NCBI RefSeq assembly: GCF_007995085.1
Contig: NZ_VOQS01000002.1
Span: forward strand, 29,915-93,914
Length of the DNA: 64,000 nt
Direction of reading: 5' to 3'
From: Paraburkholderia azotifigens
GTDB lineage: Bacteria > Pseudomonadota > Gammaproteobacteria > Burkholderiales > Burkholderiaceae
Position 1 is the stretch's first letter. Every line of letters begins with the position of its first letter. Positions 44,228-52,619 of the stretch are shown one piece after another. Below the pieces are notes generated by a model. That model saw nothing but the letters and a program-made list of their open reading frames with translations. It did not search any database and was not told the DNA's origin. The translations under genes were made by a program, and so were the position numbers.

Positions 44228-46207
44228 TTAACGTTTAGCGGGCTCCATCGCAAGCCGGGCATAGTAGCCCGCCACCTCTTCAAGCACCCTCTTCCTCTCG
44301 GCCTGCACATAGATCGTGGTGGTCTGCAGCGACGCATGGCCTAGCACCTTCTGCACGACATCGACTGGCACCTCATTCGCAACCGACTGGGTGCCGAAGG
44401 TGTGCCGAAAGGCGTGCGCGTTGGCCTGACCGAGCCGCACTCGCTCATCCAGGCTCAACGCCTCCATCGTCTCGATCAGGATCTTGAGCATCCGGCCAAT
44501 CAGCCGGTTTAGTCCGTCGGCGGTGTAGCCCGCGTCAACGCCAGGATTGAAGTCACCGACCCCCCCTTCGCGCCCCTGTCGATGCCGCCTACGTGATGCT
44601 TCCGTCCACGGAATGATGACCGGTGCCAGCAGCGGTCCCTGGGGTACAACGTCGGGCGCTTCACCTGCAACCGCATCTTCAGAATCCTTTGCCCGATCCG
44701 CCCAGTGCGCGCGCAATGCGGTAAGTGTCGCTGCACTGACCGGCACCGTCCGCTCGCGTTGGCCTTTGCCGACGATGGTGAGTTCCCATACCGGCCGCTC
44801 GAGCGTACCGTACACCGACGGCGCCAAGTCCTCCCGGCGAGCCGACGCGGCTTCCTCGCGCCGCAGACCCGAATCGCCCATTAGCAGGATCGCTGCACGC
44901 ACGGCGCGCCACTGCACGCCGTTTCGCGAGTCGCGCCACGGCGCTGCACGCTCGTCTGCGCACCGGACGTCGAGCTCGTCGCGCAGACGCCGCCACAGGT
45001 CGGCCGGCAAGGCCCGCTCGATCTTCATGGTGTTCCGACGCCGGATAACGGGCGGATCGTTGACCGCGGTCCACGGGTTGCCAGCGAGATAGCGCACATC
45101 GACGAGCCACGCAAACGCGCTGCGCAGCAGCCGAACCGCATACCGTTGCGATTCGGTCGAGAGCGAAGCCGACCCACCCGCTTCGGACGTGGACAGGGCG
45201 AACGGCCGCCAGCGCGGTGAGGTGCGCGCGAAGCGCTCGCCGACGAAGCGCGGATCCGGGCTTTTCAAAAAATCTTTGTACGCCTCGCAGTCGTCGACGC
45301 GCAGGTCACTCAATGCCTTGCCACGCAGCACCACCGCCCACAGCAGGAAACGCTCGAGTTCCCTGGTGTAGGCGCGCAGCGTTTTCGGCTGGTCACGATA
45401 TCGGTTCAGATACGCGCGCACCGCATCGAGGTCGTGCTGCGCCTGGATATAGCAGAAGGCCGTCGACCGGTTTTCACCGTCGGCGCCCGACAGCGCGTGC
45501 GGCACGGCGAGCCGTTCCAGCGGCGCGAGCGTGAGCCGACCCGTGAGCCGCTCCGTCAGGTGGCCCGACGAGTCAAGGTCCGGCACGACCTCGACACGTT
45601 CGGCCGCGACCAGCGGCACGCCGTCTTGCTCGACCGAGTCGACGTCGGCATTGACCGTCAATCCGAGCGCCGTCTGTTGACGTCGCAACCAGCTGACGAT
45701 CGCGCGCGCGCGACCGCGACCGATGCGTGGCATCGAGCGCCACCAGCTCGCGCCGCGCCGGTTGCAGAACGCGACCAGCTCACCGAGTGTGCCGATGCCC
45801 TCGCCTTTGAGCCGTCGCGCCACGCGCGGGCGCAGCCAGGCGCCGATCGGGTGATCGGGGTGCGGCGGGGCTGCCGCCAGCTGCGCGGCTTCGGCCACCA
45901 TGCGGAAGGTCACCGCGGTCAGCTTCGGTTGCCCGTGCTGACGGATCGACGCGCGCAGGTAATCGGCGAGCGCCGTCGAGCCGTGCGCGAGCGCGAGTTG
46001 CACCAGCGTGTCGAGCATCCTGTTGAGATGCCGTTCCATCACGCCGGGGGTGGCCGCATGCGGATCGTCGTCCGGATCGTAGTAGGTGCGCGCGATCACC
46101 GCGGGCGGGATGCGCTGTACGTACGCGCGCAGCGCCGTGAAATCCTTGGTCGTGTAGCCGCGCTCGAGCGCGACCGGATGCGCCGAGCCCGATGGACGTT
46201 CAGCCAT
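44228..46207 (-). CDS. DUF3701-type tyrosine recombinase
   Basis: A 659-residue phage-integrase protein. The N-terminal half has the DUF3701 pattern (GAWLRPRVARRLKGEGIGTLGELVAFCNRRGASWWRSMPRIGRGRARAIVSWL), a helix-hairpin-helix DNA-binding module. A SAM-like domain follows (DAVRAYLNRYRDQPKTLRAYTRELERFLLWAV). The catalytic domain has Arg in GDSGLRREEAASARREDL, HAFRHTFGTQ, HASLQTTTIYV and a complete end. Such recombinases often occur in pairs or trios with a small partner gene in Burkholderiales. ATG 46207 overlaps the upstream gene by eight bases. Confidence 0.88.
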   Translation of the reverse strand: MAERPSGSAHPVALERGYTTKDFTALRAYVQRIPPAVIARTYYDPDDDPHAATPGVMERHLNRMLDTLVQLALAHGSTALADYLRASIRQHGQPKLTAVTFRMVAEAAQLAAAPPHPDHPIGAWLRPRVARRLKGEGIGTLGELVAFCNRRGASWWRSMPRIGRGRARAIVSWLRRQQTALGLTVNADVDSVEQDGVPLVAAERVEVVPDLDSSGHLTERLTGRLTLAPLERLAVPHALSGADGENRSTAFCYIQAQHDLDAVRAYLNRYRDQPKTLRAYTRELERFLLWAVVLRGKALSDLRVDDCEAYKDFLKSPDPRFVGERFARTSPRWRPFALSTSEAGGSASLSTESQRYAVRLLRSAFAWLVDVRYLAGNPWTAVNDPPVIRRRNTMKIERALPADLWRRLRDELDVRCADERAAPWRDSRNGVQWRAVRAAILLMGDSGLRREEAASARREDLAPSVYGTLERPVWELTIVGKGQRERTVPVSAATLTALRAHWADRAKDSEDAVAGEAPDVVPQGPLLAPVIIPWTEASRRRHRQGREGGVGDFNPGVDAGYTADGLNRLIGRMLKILIETMEALSLDERVRLGQANAHAFRHTFGTQSVANEVPVDVVQKVLGHASLQTTTIYVQAERKRVLEEVAGYYARLAMEPAKR

Positions 46208-46733
46208 GACGGCCGTCTCCGTCCTCGCCATCATCCGGCGTGGAAGGCGTCGTGAAGCGGGCCAGCAGCGACCGTGCTTCCGCAAGGAACACCTCCGGGT
46301 ACCGCCGGCAAAGTTCCTCGAAAACCGGTCGCGCGTCCCGCAGGCGCGCGGCGACACCGCCCACGGGCCCGCCCCCGCCGTACCTTTGCATGCCCCAGCC
46401 CGGGCGGTCGGCGAACGCCACCTGCTGCAGCACGACCACGGCACCGCATTCCGCGATCCGTTGGCGCACAGTGCCAAAGTCATCGCCGAGCACTCCGGGC
46501 CCGTAGGTCTGCACCAGCGCGGTCAGCACCATCAGCTCGGCGCGGTCCAGCGTCTCGGAGACGGGCAGGGATATGCCATGGACCTCGTAGCGGATCGCAA
46601 CCGTCCGCCGGTTCAGCGTGATGAGGCGGTCGAGCTCGAGCACGAGGCGGGCGACCTCGCGGTCCGGCATCGCCTCGCCGGATTCATCGTCATCCGGTGC
46701 AAAGTCCTGTGCCACGGGCGCTTGTCCTTTCAC
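46200..46733 (-). CDS. recombinase-associated protein of unknown function
   Basis: About 177 residues (GTG 46733, alternative GTG 46715), beginning with an acidic stretch and then PDREVARLVLELDRLITLNRRTVAIRYEVHGISLPVSETLDRAELMVLTALVQTYGPGVLGDDFGTVRQRIAECGAVVVLQQVAFADRPGWGMQRYGGGGPVGGVAARLRDARPVFEELCRRYPEVFLAEARSLLARF. It overlaps the recombinase start, so the two are co-translated. It has no known domain. The association suggests an accessory factor for recombination. Confidence 0.6.
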   Translation of the reverse strand: MKGQAPVAQDFAPDDDESGEAMPDREVARLVLELDRLITLNRRTVAIRYEVHGISLPVSETLDRAELMVLTALVQTYGPGVLGDDFGTVRQRIAECGAVVVLQQVAFADRPGWGMQRYGGGGPVGGVAARLRDARPVFEELCRRYPEVFLAEARSLLARFTTPSTPDDGEDGDGRHG

Positions 46734-46956
46734 AGATTCGGAAATGGCCGGATTCTACCCCTGAAACCGCATCCCGATAATACGCATTATCAGGCTTGGG
46801 ATGCGCTTTCCTGCCAGCCAAGCCCTGCGGCGGGCACCACGTCCGGTAGCTCTGCACGCACCTCGTGACAGGGGCCTTTGTCTGCGGCCGTCGAGATCCC
46901 CGGGGTGTAGTGGGGGACGGGCGACAAACGGACGGAGCCTATTTATGCGCCACCTA

Positions 46957-47062
46957 TTAACGCAACTAACCGTCTTCGTTGCTCCCCAACAACTTCTGCG
47001 TCAGGTCATGCCGGTGGTCCGCAAGCTAGCATCTGAAACGATAGGACGGTTAGTTGCGTTAA
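46957..47062. repeat. perfect 18-bp inverted repeat pair
   Basis: TTAACGCAACTAACCGTC at 46957-46974 and its exact complement at 47045-47062 are separated by 70 bp. The arms are too far apart for a terminator; they resemble the two ends of a small element or paired binding sites of a tyrosine recombinase. Confidence 0.8.
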
Positions 47063-47249
47063 ACCATAGGCTGGTGGCTGTAGCTGTGACCTCATCGACA
47101 ATCCCCTCCTCGGCAAGGAACTCATCAAGGCGCGGGACGTGCAGACCCATCCGGCCGGCGCGATCTCGTCAGCGATCCAGGGTGCCTTTCTGCGTTGCGG
47201 CATAGCAATTGCCCGAATGATCATGGACTTACGCGGGATTCGCCGGCGG

Positions 47250-47258
47250 TTATCCACA
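47250..47258 (+). promoter_or_regulatory. DnaA box
   Basis: TTATCCACA, a perfect match to the strong DnaA consensus, lies close to repB. Confidence 0.65.
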
Positions 47259-47349
47259 GGCTCATCCACTTTTTCGGTGCATAACCTGGACTGAAAACGT
47301 CATGCCGCAAGCCGATTATCAATGGCTGCGCGGATCTTTAGACGTGGCG

Positions 47350-47358
47350 TGTGGATAA
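47350..47358 (-). promoter_or_regulatory. DnaA box, opposite orientation
   Basis: TGTGGATAA, the exact reverse complement of the box 100 bp upstream. Two perfect boxes so close together suggest that host DnaA takes part in replication of this replicon. Confidence 0.65.
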
Positions 47359-47429
47359 CACAGCGCTGTTGAGGCAGGCTCAGAAGGCGAGCGTCGGCGC
47401 CTTCGTCAAGTACGATTCGATGATCGCTA

Positions 47430-48656
47430 TCATTGCGCCGCCAATTGGGCGGCGATGGTAGCGCGAAGCCACGAAGTAAAGGCTGTGCGCTCGACCACGT
47501 CCTTAAACGTGGCCGTCTCCGGCCTGTAGGACTTCACCGCCGCGTTGTTCGCGATGAACTCGGCGGCCAGTTGCCGTTTCTGCACGATGGTAAGCGCCTT
47601 GATGGCGGCGGTCGTCGCACTGGCGCGTGCCTCCGCTACCTTTTCCATTTCTTGCTGCGCCTTCGCGTTATCCATGGCCGCTGCCTTCAGCTCCTCACGC
47701 GTCCGCTCGATCGGGCCGACTTCGAGGCTCGTGCCGTTCTCAAAGATGGTTCGTGCGTAGCCGCCAGTGCTACCGGTAATCTGATTCCGGCGCGCCCGCT
47801 CCTCCGTGTAGATCGCAACCTGTAGAGCCCGCTCGGGTTCCTGCTGAATCCATGTGATTGCGAGCCGTTCGCCGATGCCGAGATTCACGAGTCGTTTGAA
47901 CGACTCAGATTCGCGGATAGCGTCAGTGTCATCGGCGGCATCGAGAACTGACCGCTGGGGGTTGTCGGCGACGAGAAACCGGATGTCCTTCACATACCGC
48001 CCATCGCGCCGATACTCTGGCGTGATCAGGATGTTGGAAACTTGGTTGACCTCGCTAACGGCGGGCTTGATGACCTTTGCGGAGAACCACTTGAACTCGT
48101 TGTATAGGTCCGCGTCCGCGCCGAGCAGCCGACGCCATAGCGCTACGGACAGCCATCCGGTCGAACCAACGCGCCGGAACCGGACGCAGTTTTCGTACAG
48201 CGCGAGCGCGTACGCACCAGTGAATTGCCGCTGTACGTTGACGTTGATGATTGCGTAGATATCCGGGTTCGCGAGGCGTTCGGATAGCCATTCGCTGTAT
48301 TCGTAGGTACACACGCCCTCGGAGATACCGGCAAATGACAAAGGCGGTGCCGCAACCCATGCCGCTTTCTTGCTGTCGCTCAGCAGGTCAAACGTGATGA
48401 CCGTTTTCATGATGTTGGTGAGCGCGCGCTTGAGGTTCTCGACGTTGTTGCTGTCGTCGCGCCCAAGCATCTTGCTAAGAATGCCGACCGGAATTGTGTG
48501 CTTCCGCTCGGTGAGCAGCTTGTCGAAGGCATTCAGCAACAGAACATTCACGAGCTTGCGCTCAAGCAGGGATAGCTCGCCGCTGACATGGATCGCGGAA
48601 ACGTTCTTGCGCAGTTCCTGCGGCGTGGCGCCGCCTTTGCGGACAATGCCTGGCAT
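47430..48656 (-). CDS. repB: plasmid replication initiator (RepB/Rep_3 type)
   Basis: A 408-residue initiator. The N-terminal winged-helix region (ELSLLERKLVNVLLLNAFDKLLTERKHTIPVGILSKMLGRDDSNNVENLKRALTNIMKTVITFDLL) and second winged helix (YALALYENCVRFRRVGSTGWLSVALWRRLLGADADLYNEFKWFSAKVIKPAVSEVNQVSNILITPEYRRDGRYVKDIRFLV) fit the Rep_3 family, which binds iterons. The C-terminal part (GYARTIFENG, KRQLAAEFIANNAAVKSY) is typical of larger Burkholderia plasmid initiators. Iterons lie just upstream of its start. GGAGAT precedes ATG 48656. Confidence 0.88.
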   Translation of the reverse strand: MPGIVRKGGATPQELRKNVSAIHVSGELSLLERKLVNVLLLNAFDKLLTERKHTIPVGILSKMLGRDDSNNVENLKRALTNIMKTVITFDLLSDSKKAAWVAAPPLSFAGISEGVCTYEYSEWLSERLANPDIYAIINVNVQRQFTGAYALALYENCVRFRRVGSTGWLSVALWRRLLGADADLYNEFKWFSAKVIKPAVSEVNQVSNILITPEYRRDGRYVKDIRFLVADNPQRSVLDAADDTDAIRESESFKRLVNLGIGERLAITWIQQEPERALQVAIYTEERARRNQITGSTGGYARTIFENGTSLEVGPIERTREELKAAAMDNAKAQQEMEKVAEARASATTAAIKALTIVQKRQLAAEFIANNAAVKSYRPETATFKDVVERTAFTSWLRATIAAQLAAQ

Positions 48657-48691
48657 GGGCTCGGATCTCCTTCAATGGCGAGCATTGTAGG

Positions 48692-48731
48692 AGACAAAAG
48701 TAACCTCATCAATAGAATGAAAGTAACCTAA
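48692..48731. promoter_or_regulatory. inverted half-iterons at the repB promoter
   Basis: AAAAGTAACCTCAT and GAAAGTAACCTAAC carry the reverse complement of the iteron end GGTTACTTT, twice in a row, between repB and the iterons. Rep proteins of this family often repress their own gene through such half-sites. Confidence 0.55.
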
Positions 48732-48744
48732 CACGCATGACTTC

Positions 48745-48964
48745 ATCCCCAAGATGGTTACTTTAATGATGCAGGCATCCCCAAGATGGTTACCTGAAGC
48801 ATTGCCATGGAAGATCCCAATCCTTTATAAATCATATGCTTACCTGCCATTTTATGCGTTTGAAGCAGACCATCCCCAAGATGGTTACTTCATCCCCAAG
48901 ATCGTTACCTGTAGGCGCCTCAGCCATCCCCAAGATGGTTACTTTATCTCCCCAGGATGGTTAC
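48745..48964. repeat. iteron array of the replication origin
   Basis: Six direct copies of CATCCCCAAGATGGTTAC start at 48745, 48777, 48871, 48891, 48925 and 48947. The copy at 48891 has one change (ATCGTTAC) and the copy at 48947 is more degenerate (TCTCCCCAGGATGGTTAC). Several are extended by TTTA or CTGA. Repeated sites beside a Rep_3 gene define an iteron-type plasmid origin. Confidence 0.9.
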
Positions 48965-49035
48965 CTGATCGCCAGCAAACCCTTGCCGCATAAGGCCCCG
49001 CGAAACCTAAAGGTTTTAAAGGTTTGGTGTTTTTA

Positions 49036-49069
49036 AAAAAACACCAACCCCCGTTGGTGGTGTTTTTTT
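49036..49069 (+). terminator. hairpin with T-run
   Basis: AACACCAAC-CCCC-GTTGGTGGTGTT followed by seven T forms a strong terminator hairpin, preceded on the other side by an A-run, so it can act in both directions. It bounds the origin from the partition region. Confidence 0.75.
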
Positions 49070-49584
49070 AGATGCATTACGGCCACTCAAAACCGGCAGC
49101 AGTGCGTGTTTCTTTCGGGGCTTTCGGTACGGTCTCTTAGCGCGCGGGATGACATTGTCGAGCCTCGTGAATTCGTCGGATTAGAGCATGCTCGCCCCAC
49201 TCCGTCACGCATAAGTTGGGGCAAATCGCGCATACCTTGTGGCGGCTCAGGCATATGTAGGGGCGGAAACTCTGGCAGCACACTGATTCATAGTGGAAAA
49301 TTCTGCGGCTAGCGACGTCGGTCGACCTGGCGTTCGTCGGCGCGGTTGATCACGGCGAGCGCATCGGCTTGTGTCGGAATGCCGCTTTAAGCGGGTTTCC
49401 CGGCCGCTGATGCCGTTTCTAGCCGCTCGGTAAGGAATCTCCCGCCCTCCCCCGATGGCTTCGCTAACTTGGGCCGTAATTTTCAGCGCGCCGAGCCGCC
49501 TTGAGGCTTCATTGTCATCTGGGCAAGCCGCACAGCGGCGCGTCAGGCCCGAAGGGCGCGGGTGCACCACTACACTTGCCGATC
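49070..49584. other. non-coding spacer between origin and partition site
   Basis: About 500 bp with no supported gene; the antisense frame at 49247-49621 is compositionally poor and lacks a ribosome site. At 49521-49559 it holds one copy of a GGGCAAGCCGC...GGCCC hairpin element that recurs at 51166 and, diverged, at 52486. Confidence 0.45.
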
Positions 49585-49975
49585 GATATCTGACAGATAC
49601 CAGATAGGTATCGGGTATCAAGTGGCTAGCGTGGTGATGATGCCTCAGAGGCGTTCGGCGTTCCAGAAAGATTGTTGCCCCGTTCGGGGTAAAGATAGCC
49701 TTCTCTCCTGTGCACGACGAGGATTACGACCCCAGATGGGGTGAACGAACGGCAGAATCCCCCCGGAACCTTCGTGCTTTTCGCGCTCTCGTTGTTTTAT
49801 GACGAAACGCTCCCGATTCCGCTTGCGCCCCTCCACTATTCCACGGTTCAATTCCGATACCTGACGGATACCAGATAGGTATCAGGTATCAAGTGGCTAG
49901 CCGATGGCTGTCCGGTACCTGTGAGATACCTGTCAGTTTCCAGATAGCTATCTGGTATCTGATGGATACCGAATG
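49585..49975. promoter_or_regulatory. partition-site repeats upstream of parA
   Basis: A 46-bp unit containing GATACCAGATAGGTATC occurs at 49585-49630 and again at 49856-49901 with three differences. A third cluster at 49912-49975 has four GATACC/GGTATC half-sites and a perfect 16-bp palindrome CCAGATAGCTATCTGG at 49940-49955, which ends 40 bp before parA. The arrangement fits a centromere-like site and parA operator bound by the small partner protein. Confidence 0.65.
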
Positions 49976-49995
49976 ATCATTGAACAGGAAGAACA

Positions 49996-50679
49996 ATGCC
50001 GACCATCGTCTTCGTCAGTCCAAAAGGTGGCGCCGGAAAAACCACCTCTGCGCTTGTGCTTGCCGAACAGATTGCGCGATCTGCTCCAGTGACCGTCATC
50101 GACGCGGATCCGAACCATCCAATTCAAACCTGGGCGGCGGGTCCCAATACGCCGGCCAACCTCTCAGTTATCTCGAACGCCGACGAAGAGAACATGATCG
50201 ACGTGATCGAGGAGGCAGCGGCGCGCACGCCGTTCGTTCTCGTCGACCTCGAGGGGACAGCCGCGAAAATCGTCCTGTTGGCTGTCAGCCAGGCGGACCT
50301 CGTCATCGTTCCGACGCAGGGCTCGCAGCTTGACGCTGCGCAGGCATCGCGCGCGCTGCGCGTCGTCAAGCAGCAGGAAAAGATGTCGCGGCGCTCGGTG
50401 CCGTATGGCGTGCTGATCACCAGGACGAACCCGACAATCCGGACACGGACGGCTACCCATCTGATGAACACGTTTCGTGAGGCCGGCATCGCGATGTTCA
50501 ACACAGAACTGCACGAGCGCGAGGCGTTCAAGGCGCTATTTGCCTTCAACCGGCCGCTTTCGCATCTCGATCCGAAAGACGTCTCGAACCTCGAAAAGGC
50601 CGTATCGAATGCCGAGGAGTACGCCGCGGAAGTGATCGGCATGCTGCGCGCGAGCCAGCAGGAAGGGGCGGCGGCATGA
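49996..50679 (+). CDS. parA: ParA-family partition ATPase
   Basis: A 227-residue P-loop ATPase that segregates plasmid copies. Walker A is SPKGGAGKTTSALVLAEQ at residues 8-25, Walker A' is VIDADPNHPIQTW, and the Walker B region is TPFVLVDLEGTAAK. The short N-terminus without a helix-turn-helix is the type Ib pattern, in which the partner protein represses the promoter. GGAAGAAC lies before ATG 49996. The stop overlaps the next start by four bases. Confidence 0.9.
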   Translation: MPTIVFVSPKGGAGKTTSALVLAEQIARSAPVTVIDADPNHPIQTWAAGPNTPANLSVISNADEENMIDVIEEAAARTPFVLVDLEGTAAKIVLLAVSQADLVIVPTQGSQLDAAQASRALRVVKQQEKMSRRSVPYGVLITRTNPTIRTRTATHLMNTFREAGIAMFNTELHEREAFKALFAFNRPLSHLDPKDVSNLEKAVSNAEEYAAEVIGMLRASQQEGAAA

Positions 50680-51002
50680 GCGAGCGCGTGAATCCACTGG
50701 CGAACCTGGACGACTTCTCGGTCAAGCCGGCCGCTCGGAAGCCTAAACCGCAGCTCGAAGCGATCGAGCAACTGGCGCAGGAGACAGGATTTCCGAGCCG
50801 TCAGCCAGTTCGCGCCAAGCCTGCGGCGCCAGCGCGGAAACAACGGCGCTACACGACGGGGCGCAATGTCCAGATTCCGATCAAAGGGACGGCTGAAACG
50901 CGTGCCGAGCTTGAGGCGCTGGCCGATGAACTGCAAGTGCCCTTTGGTGAGGTGCTTGCGCGGGCGCTCATGGCCCTTCGTCGAGAGATGGACTCGAAAT
51001 AG
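50676..51002 (+). CDS. small partition partner (ParG/StbB-like)
   Basis: A 108-residue basic protein following parA with an ATGA overlap. The N-terminal half is unstructured and Lys/Pro-rich. The C-terminal half (RRYTTGRNVQIPIKGTAETRAELEALADELQVPFGEVLARALMALRREM) looks like a ribbon-helix-helix fold. In type Ib partition loci this protein binds the centromere repeats and stimulates ParA. Repeats resembling its sites occur before parA and again just after its stop (CCAGATGGCTATC at 51012). Confidence 0.7.
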   Translation: MSERVNPLANLDDFSVKPAARKPKPQLEAIEQLAQETGFPSRQPVRAKPAAPARKQRRYTTGRNVQIPIKGTAETRAELEALADELQVPFGEVLARALMALRREMDSK

Positions 51003-51423
51003 GGCGCTTCCAGATGGCTATCGGATAGCTGTTTGATACCAAACAGGTGCCGTGTAGCTAATAGTGACGAAGGGATGAACTGATTTATCCCCCTGGCGGT
51101 GCACAAGACTGCCGACGGCATACGCGCTGATGCCGACCGCATCTGAAGCCACTCCTATCTCATTTGGGCAAGCCGCGCAGCGGCGCGTCAGGCCCGTAGG
51201 GCGTGATCGTGTGGAGCCGGTGGGCGGGTGTGGTATCCCGGCGGAGGCCGGGACTGTCCACACCCTGGTGGTGTGGGCAGCGCAGCCGTCCACGGGCGGG
51301 CGCGAGTGGACCACGAGATCCTGTACAGACTACGGCGGGGGCCGCACAAGCGGCCCCTGCTCGTCATTCTGCGGCCTGAGCCGCCTGTTTGTAGCTCTGC
51401 ACCATTAGATGATTTAACTGTTA
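51003..51423. other. non-coding region after the partition genes
   Basis: About 420 bp with no supported gene. It begins with partition-like sites (CCAGATGGCTATCGGATAG, TTTGATACCAAACAG). At 51166-51203 it has the GGGCAAGCCGC...GGCCC double-hairpin element. Much of it recurs about 1.3 kb downstream, in the duplicated copy. Confidence 0.45.
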
Positions 51424-51867
51424 CGACGCGCGCAAAGGCACGGGCGCGATGCTGGTCGGGGGCGGTTCAGCAGTCCGGGCCGCGCGGTCATCTACGGCGC
51501 CCTGAACTTCGCGGGGGCGATGCTCGAGGTGCTGGTGCATGCGCGGATCGGCAAGGTGCCAAAGCACCACGTATGGGTCGAAGCGCGGGTGCCGGAGGAC
51601 GTGTCGATCGAACGCGTCAACGTCGAGGATCTGCCCGTTGGTTGGGATGCGCCGGATGTGCAGGCCGCACGCCGTTTTGGCGACCAGTGGATCGAGGAGG
51701 CGCGGTCGGCGGTGCTGGTGGTGCCGTCAGTGGTGGCGCGAGCGGAATGCAATGCCGTGGTCAATCCGGCGCATCCGGACGCGGCGCGGCTGGTCGTCTC
51801 CACGCCGCAGGCAGTGATGTGGGACGCACGGCTGTTAGCTGGCGGACGCAACGCGTCCCCTGAATAA
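51424..51867 (+). pseudogene. broken RES-domain toxin gene
   Basis: The frame ending at 51867 reads FSSPGRAVIYGALNFAGAMLEVLVHARIGKVPKHHVWVEARVPEDVSIERVNVEDLPVGWDAPDVQAARRFGDQWIEEARSAVLVVPSVVARAECNAVVNPAHPDAARL, the C-terminal two-thirds of a RES-domain toxin, a family that degrades NAD. Just upstream the sequence YDARKGTGAMLVGG is in another frame; inserting one G in the G-run near 51457-51462 restores GGRFSSPG. The N-terminal part and any Xre antitoxin gene are missing, so the gene is dead. Confidence 0.6.
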
Positions 51868-52120
51868 GCTCACCGTCGTTCCCTGAAAAGACTCACCTCG
51901 TCGGACTTACCTTTGGTGTCGCGTCGATCTGCAAGCAAAGGCTCGTTTAACATGGCCAATCAACCGCAACAGCTGACCCTGCCTGTTGTCGCCGACTCCC
52001 GTTTTGATCCAGAAGCCAAGATTCACGTGAATCGGCCCGCGGTCGACCTCGTTCTAAAATTGGCGGCATTTGCGAGCTCACCGACCCGGGTCACGGCCAC
52101 GTCGGCAACTGTGCATCGGC
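51868..52120. other. spacer with an orphan N-terminal ORF fragment
   Basis: ATG 51952 opens MANQPQQLTLPVVADSRFDPEAKIHVNRPAVDLVLKLAAFASS, which looks like the start of a real protein but breaks off and runs into the duplicated partition sequence. No family is recognised. Confidence 0.35.
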
Positions 52121-52530
52121 AGCAACATTCAAGGCGCTAATTGCCTTCAACCGGCCCCTTTCGCATCTCGATCCCAAAGACGTCACAAACCTCGAAAAGG
52201 CCGTGTCGAATGTGCGGGGCCGGCGCGGAAACAACGACGCTTGACCTGCAAGTGCCCTTTGGGGAGGTGCTCGCGCGGGCGCTCATGGTGCCCTTCGTCC
52301 ACAACGATGAGCTCGAAGTAGGGCGTGTTTCCAGATGGCTATCGGATAGCTGTTTGGTACCAAACAGGTGCCGGGAGTTAATGATGACGAGGGGATGAAC
52401 CGATTTATCCGCCCTTGGCGGTGCACGAGACTGCTGACGGCATACGCGCTGATGCCGACTGCGTTTGAAGCCACCCTATCTCTTTGGGCGAGCCCGCGCG
52501 GCGGGCGCTTCAGGACCGGTAGCGGTTGTA
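52121..52530 (+). pseudogene. decayed second copy of parA-partner and flank
   Basis: 52121-52212 matches the end of parA (ATTCAAGGCGCT.. to GTGTCGAATG). It then jumps to the middle of the partner gene (GCGCGGAAACAACG), jumps again to its end (CTGCAAGTGCCCTTTGGGGAGGTGCTCGCGCGG), and continues through the downstream non-coding block to about 52530. Identity by eye is about 85%. Two internal deletions destroy both reading frames, so this is a remnant duplication. Confidence 0.8.
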
Positions 52531-52619
52531 CGCTGGAACCGCAGAAAATTCCGTCATTTCAATTCCAACCCTCCCCGATGGAGATTGGCTCTGCGAGTGA
52601 TATTTTCAGATTGTCGCGC

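Larger units (their letters stand above)
46734..47429. other. non-coding region, probable replication/recombination control
   Basis: About 700 bp without a supported gene. It contains a perfect 18-bp inverted repeat pair and two DnaA boxes (separate entries), just downstream of the repB stop on the minus strand. Short frames crossing it have no ribosome site or recognisable product. Confidence 0.5.

Noticed and set aside
45434..46255. 273-residue plus-strand ORF opposite the recombinase
   Set aside because: Arg/His/Ala-rich antisense shadow of the DUF3701 recombinase gene.
48745..48964. CRISPR or mini-satellite
   Set aside because: The 18-bp direct repeats are irregularly spaced beside a Rep_3 initiator, which fits iterons.
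49247..49621. 124-residue minus-strand ORF near the partition site
   Set aside because: It overlaps the partition repeats, has no ribosome site and contains the hairpin element, so it is a chance frame.
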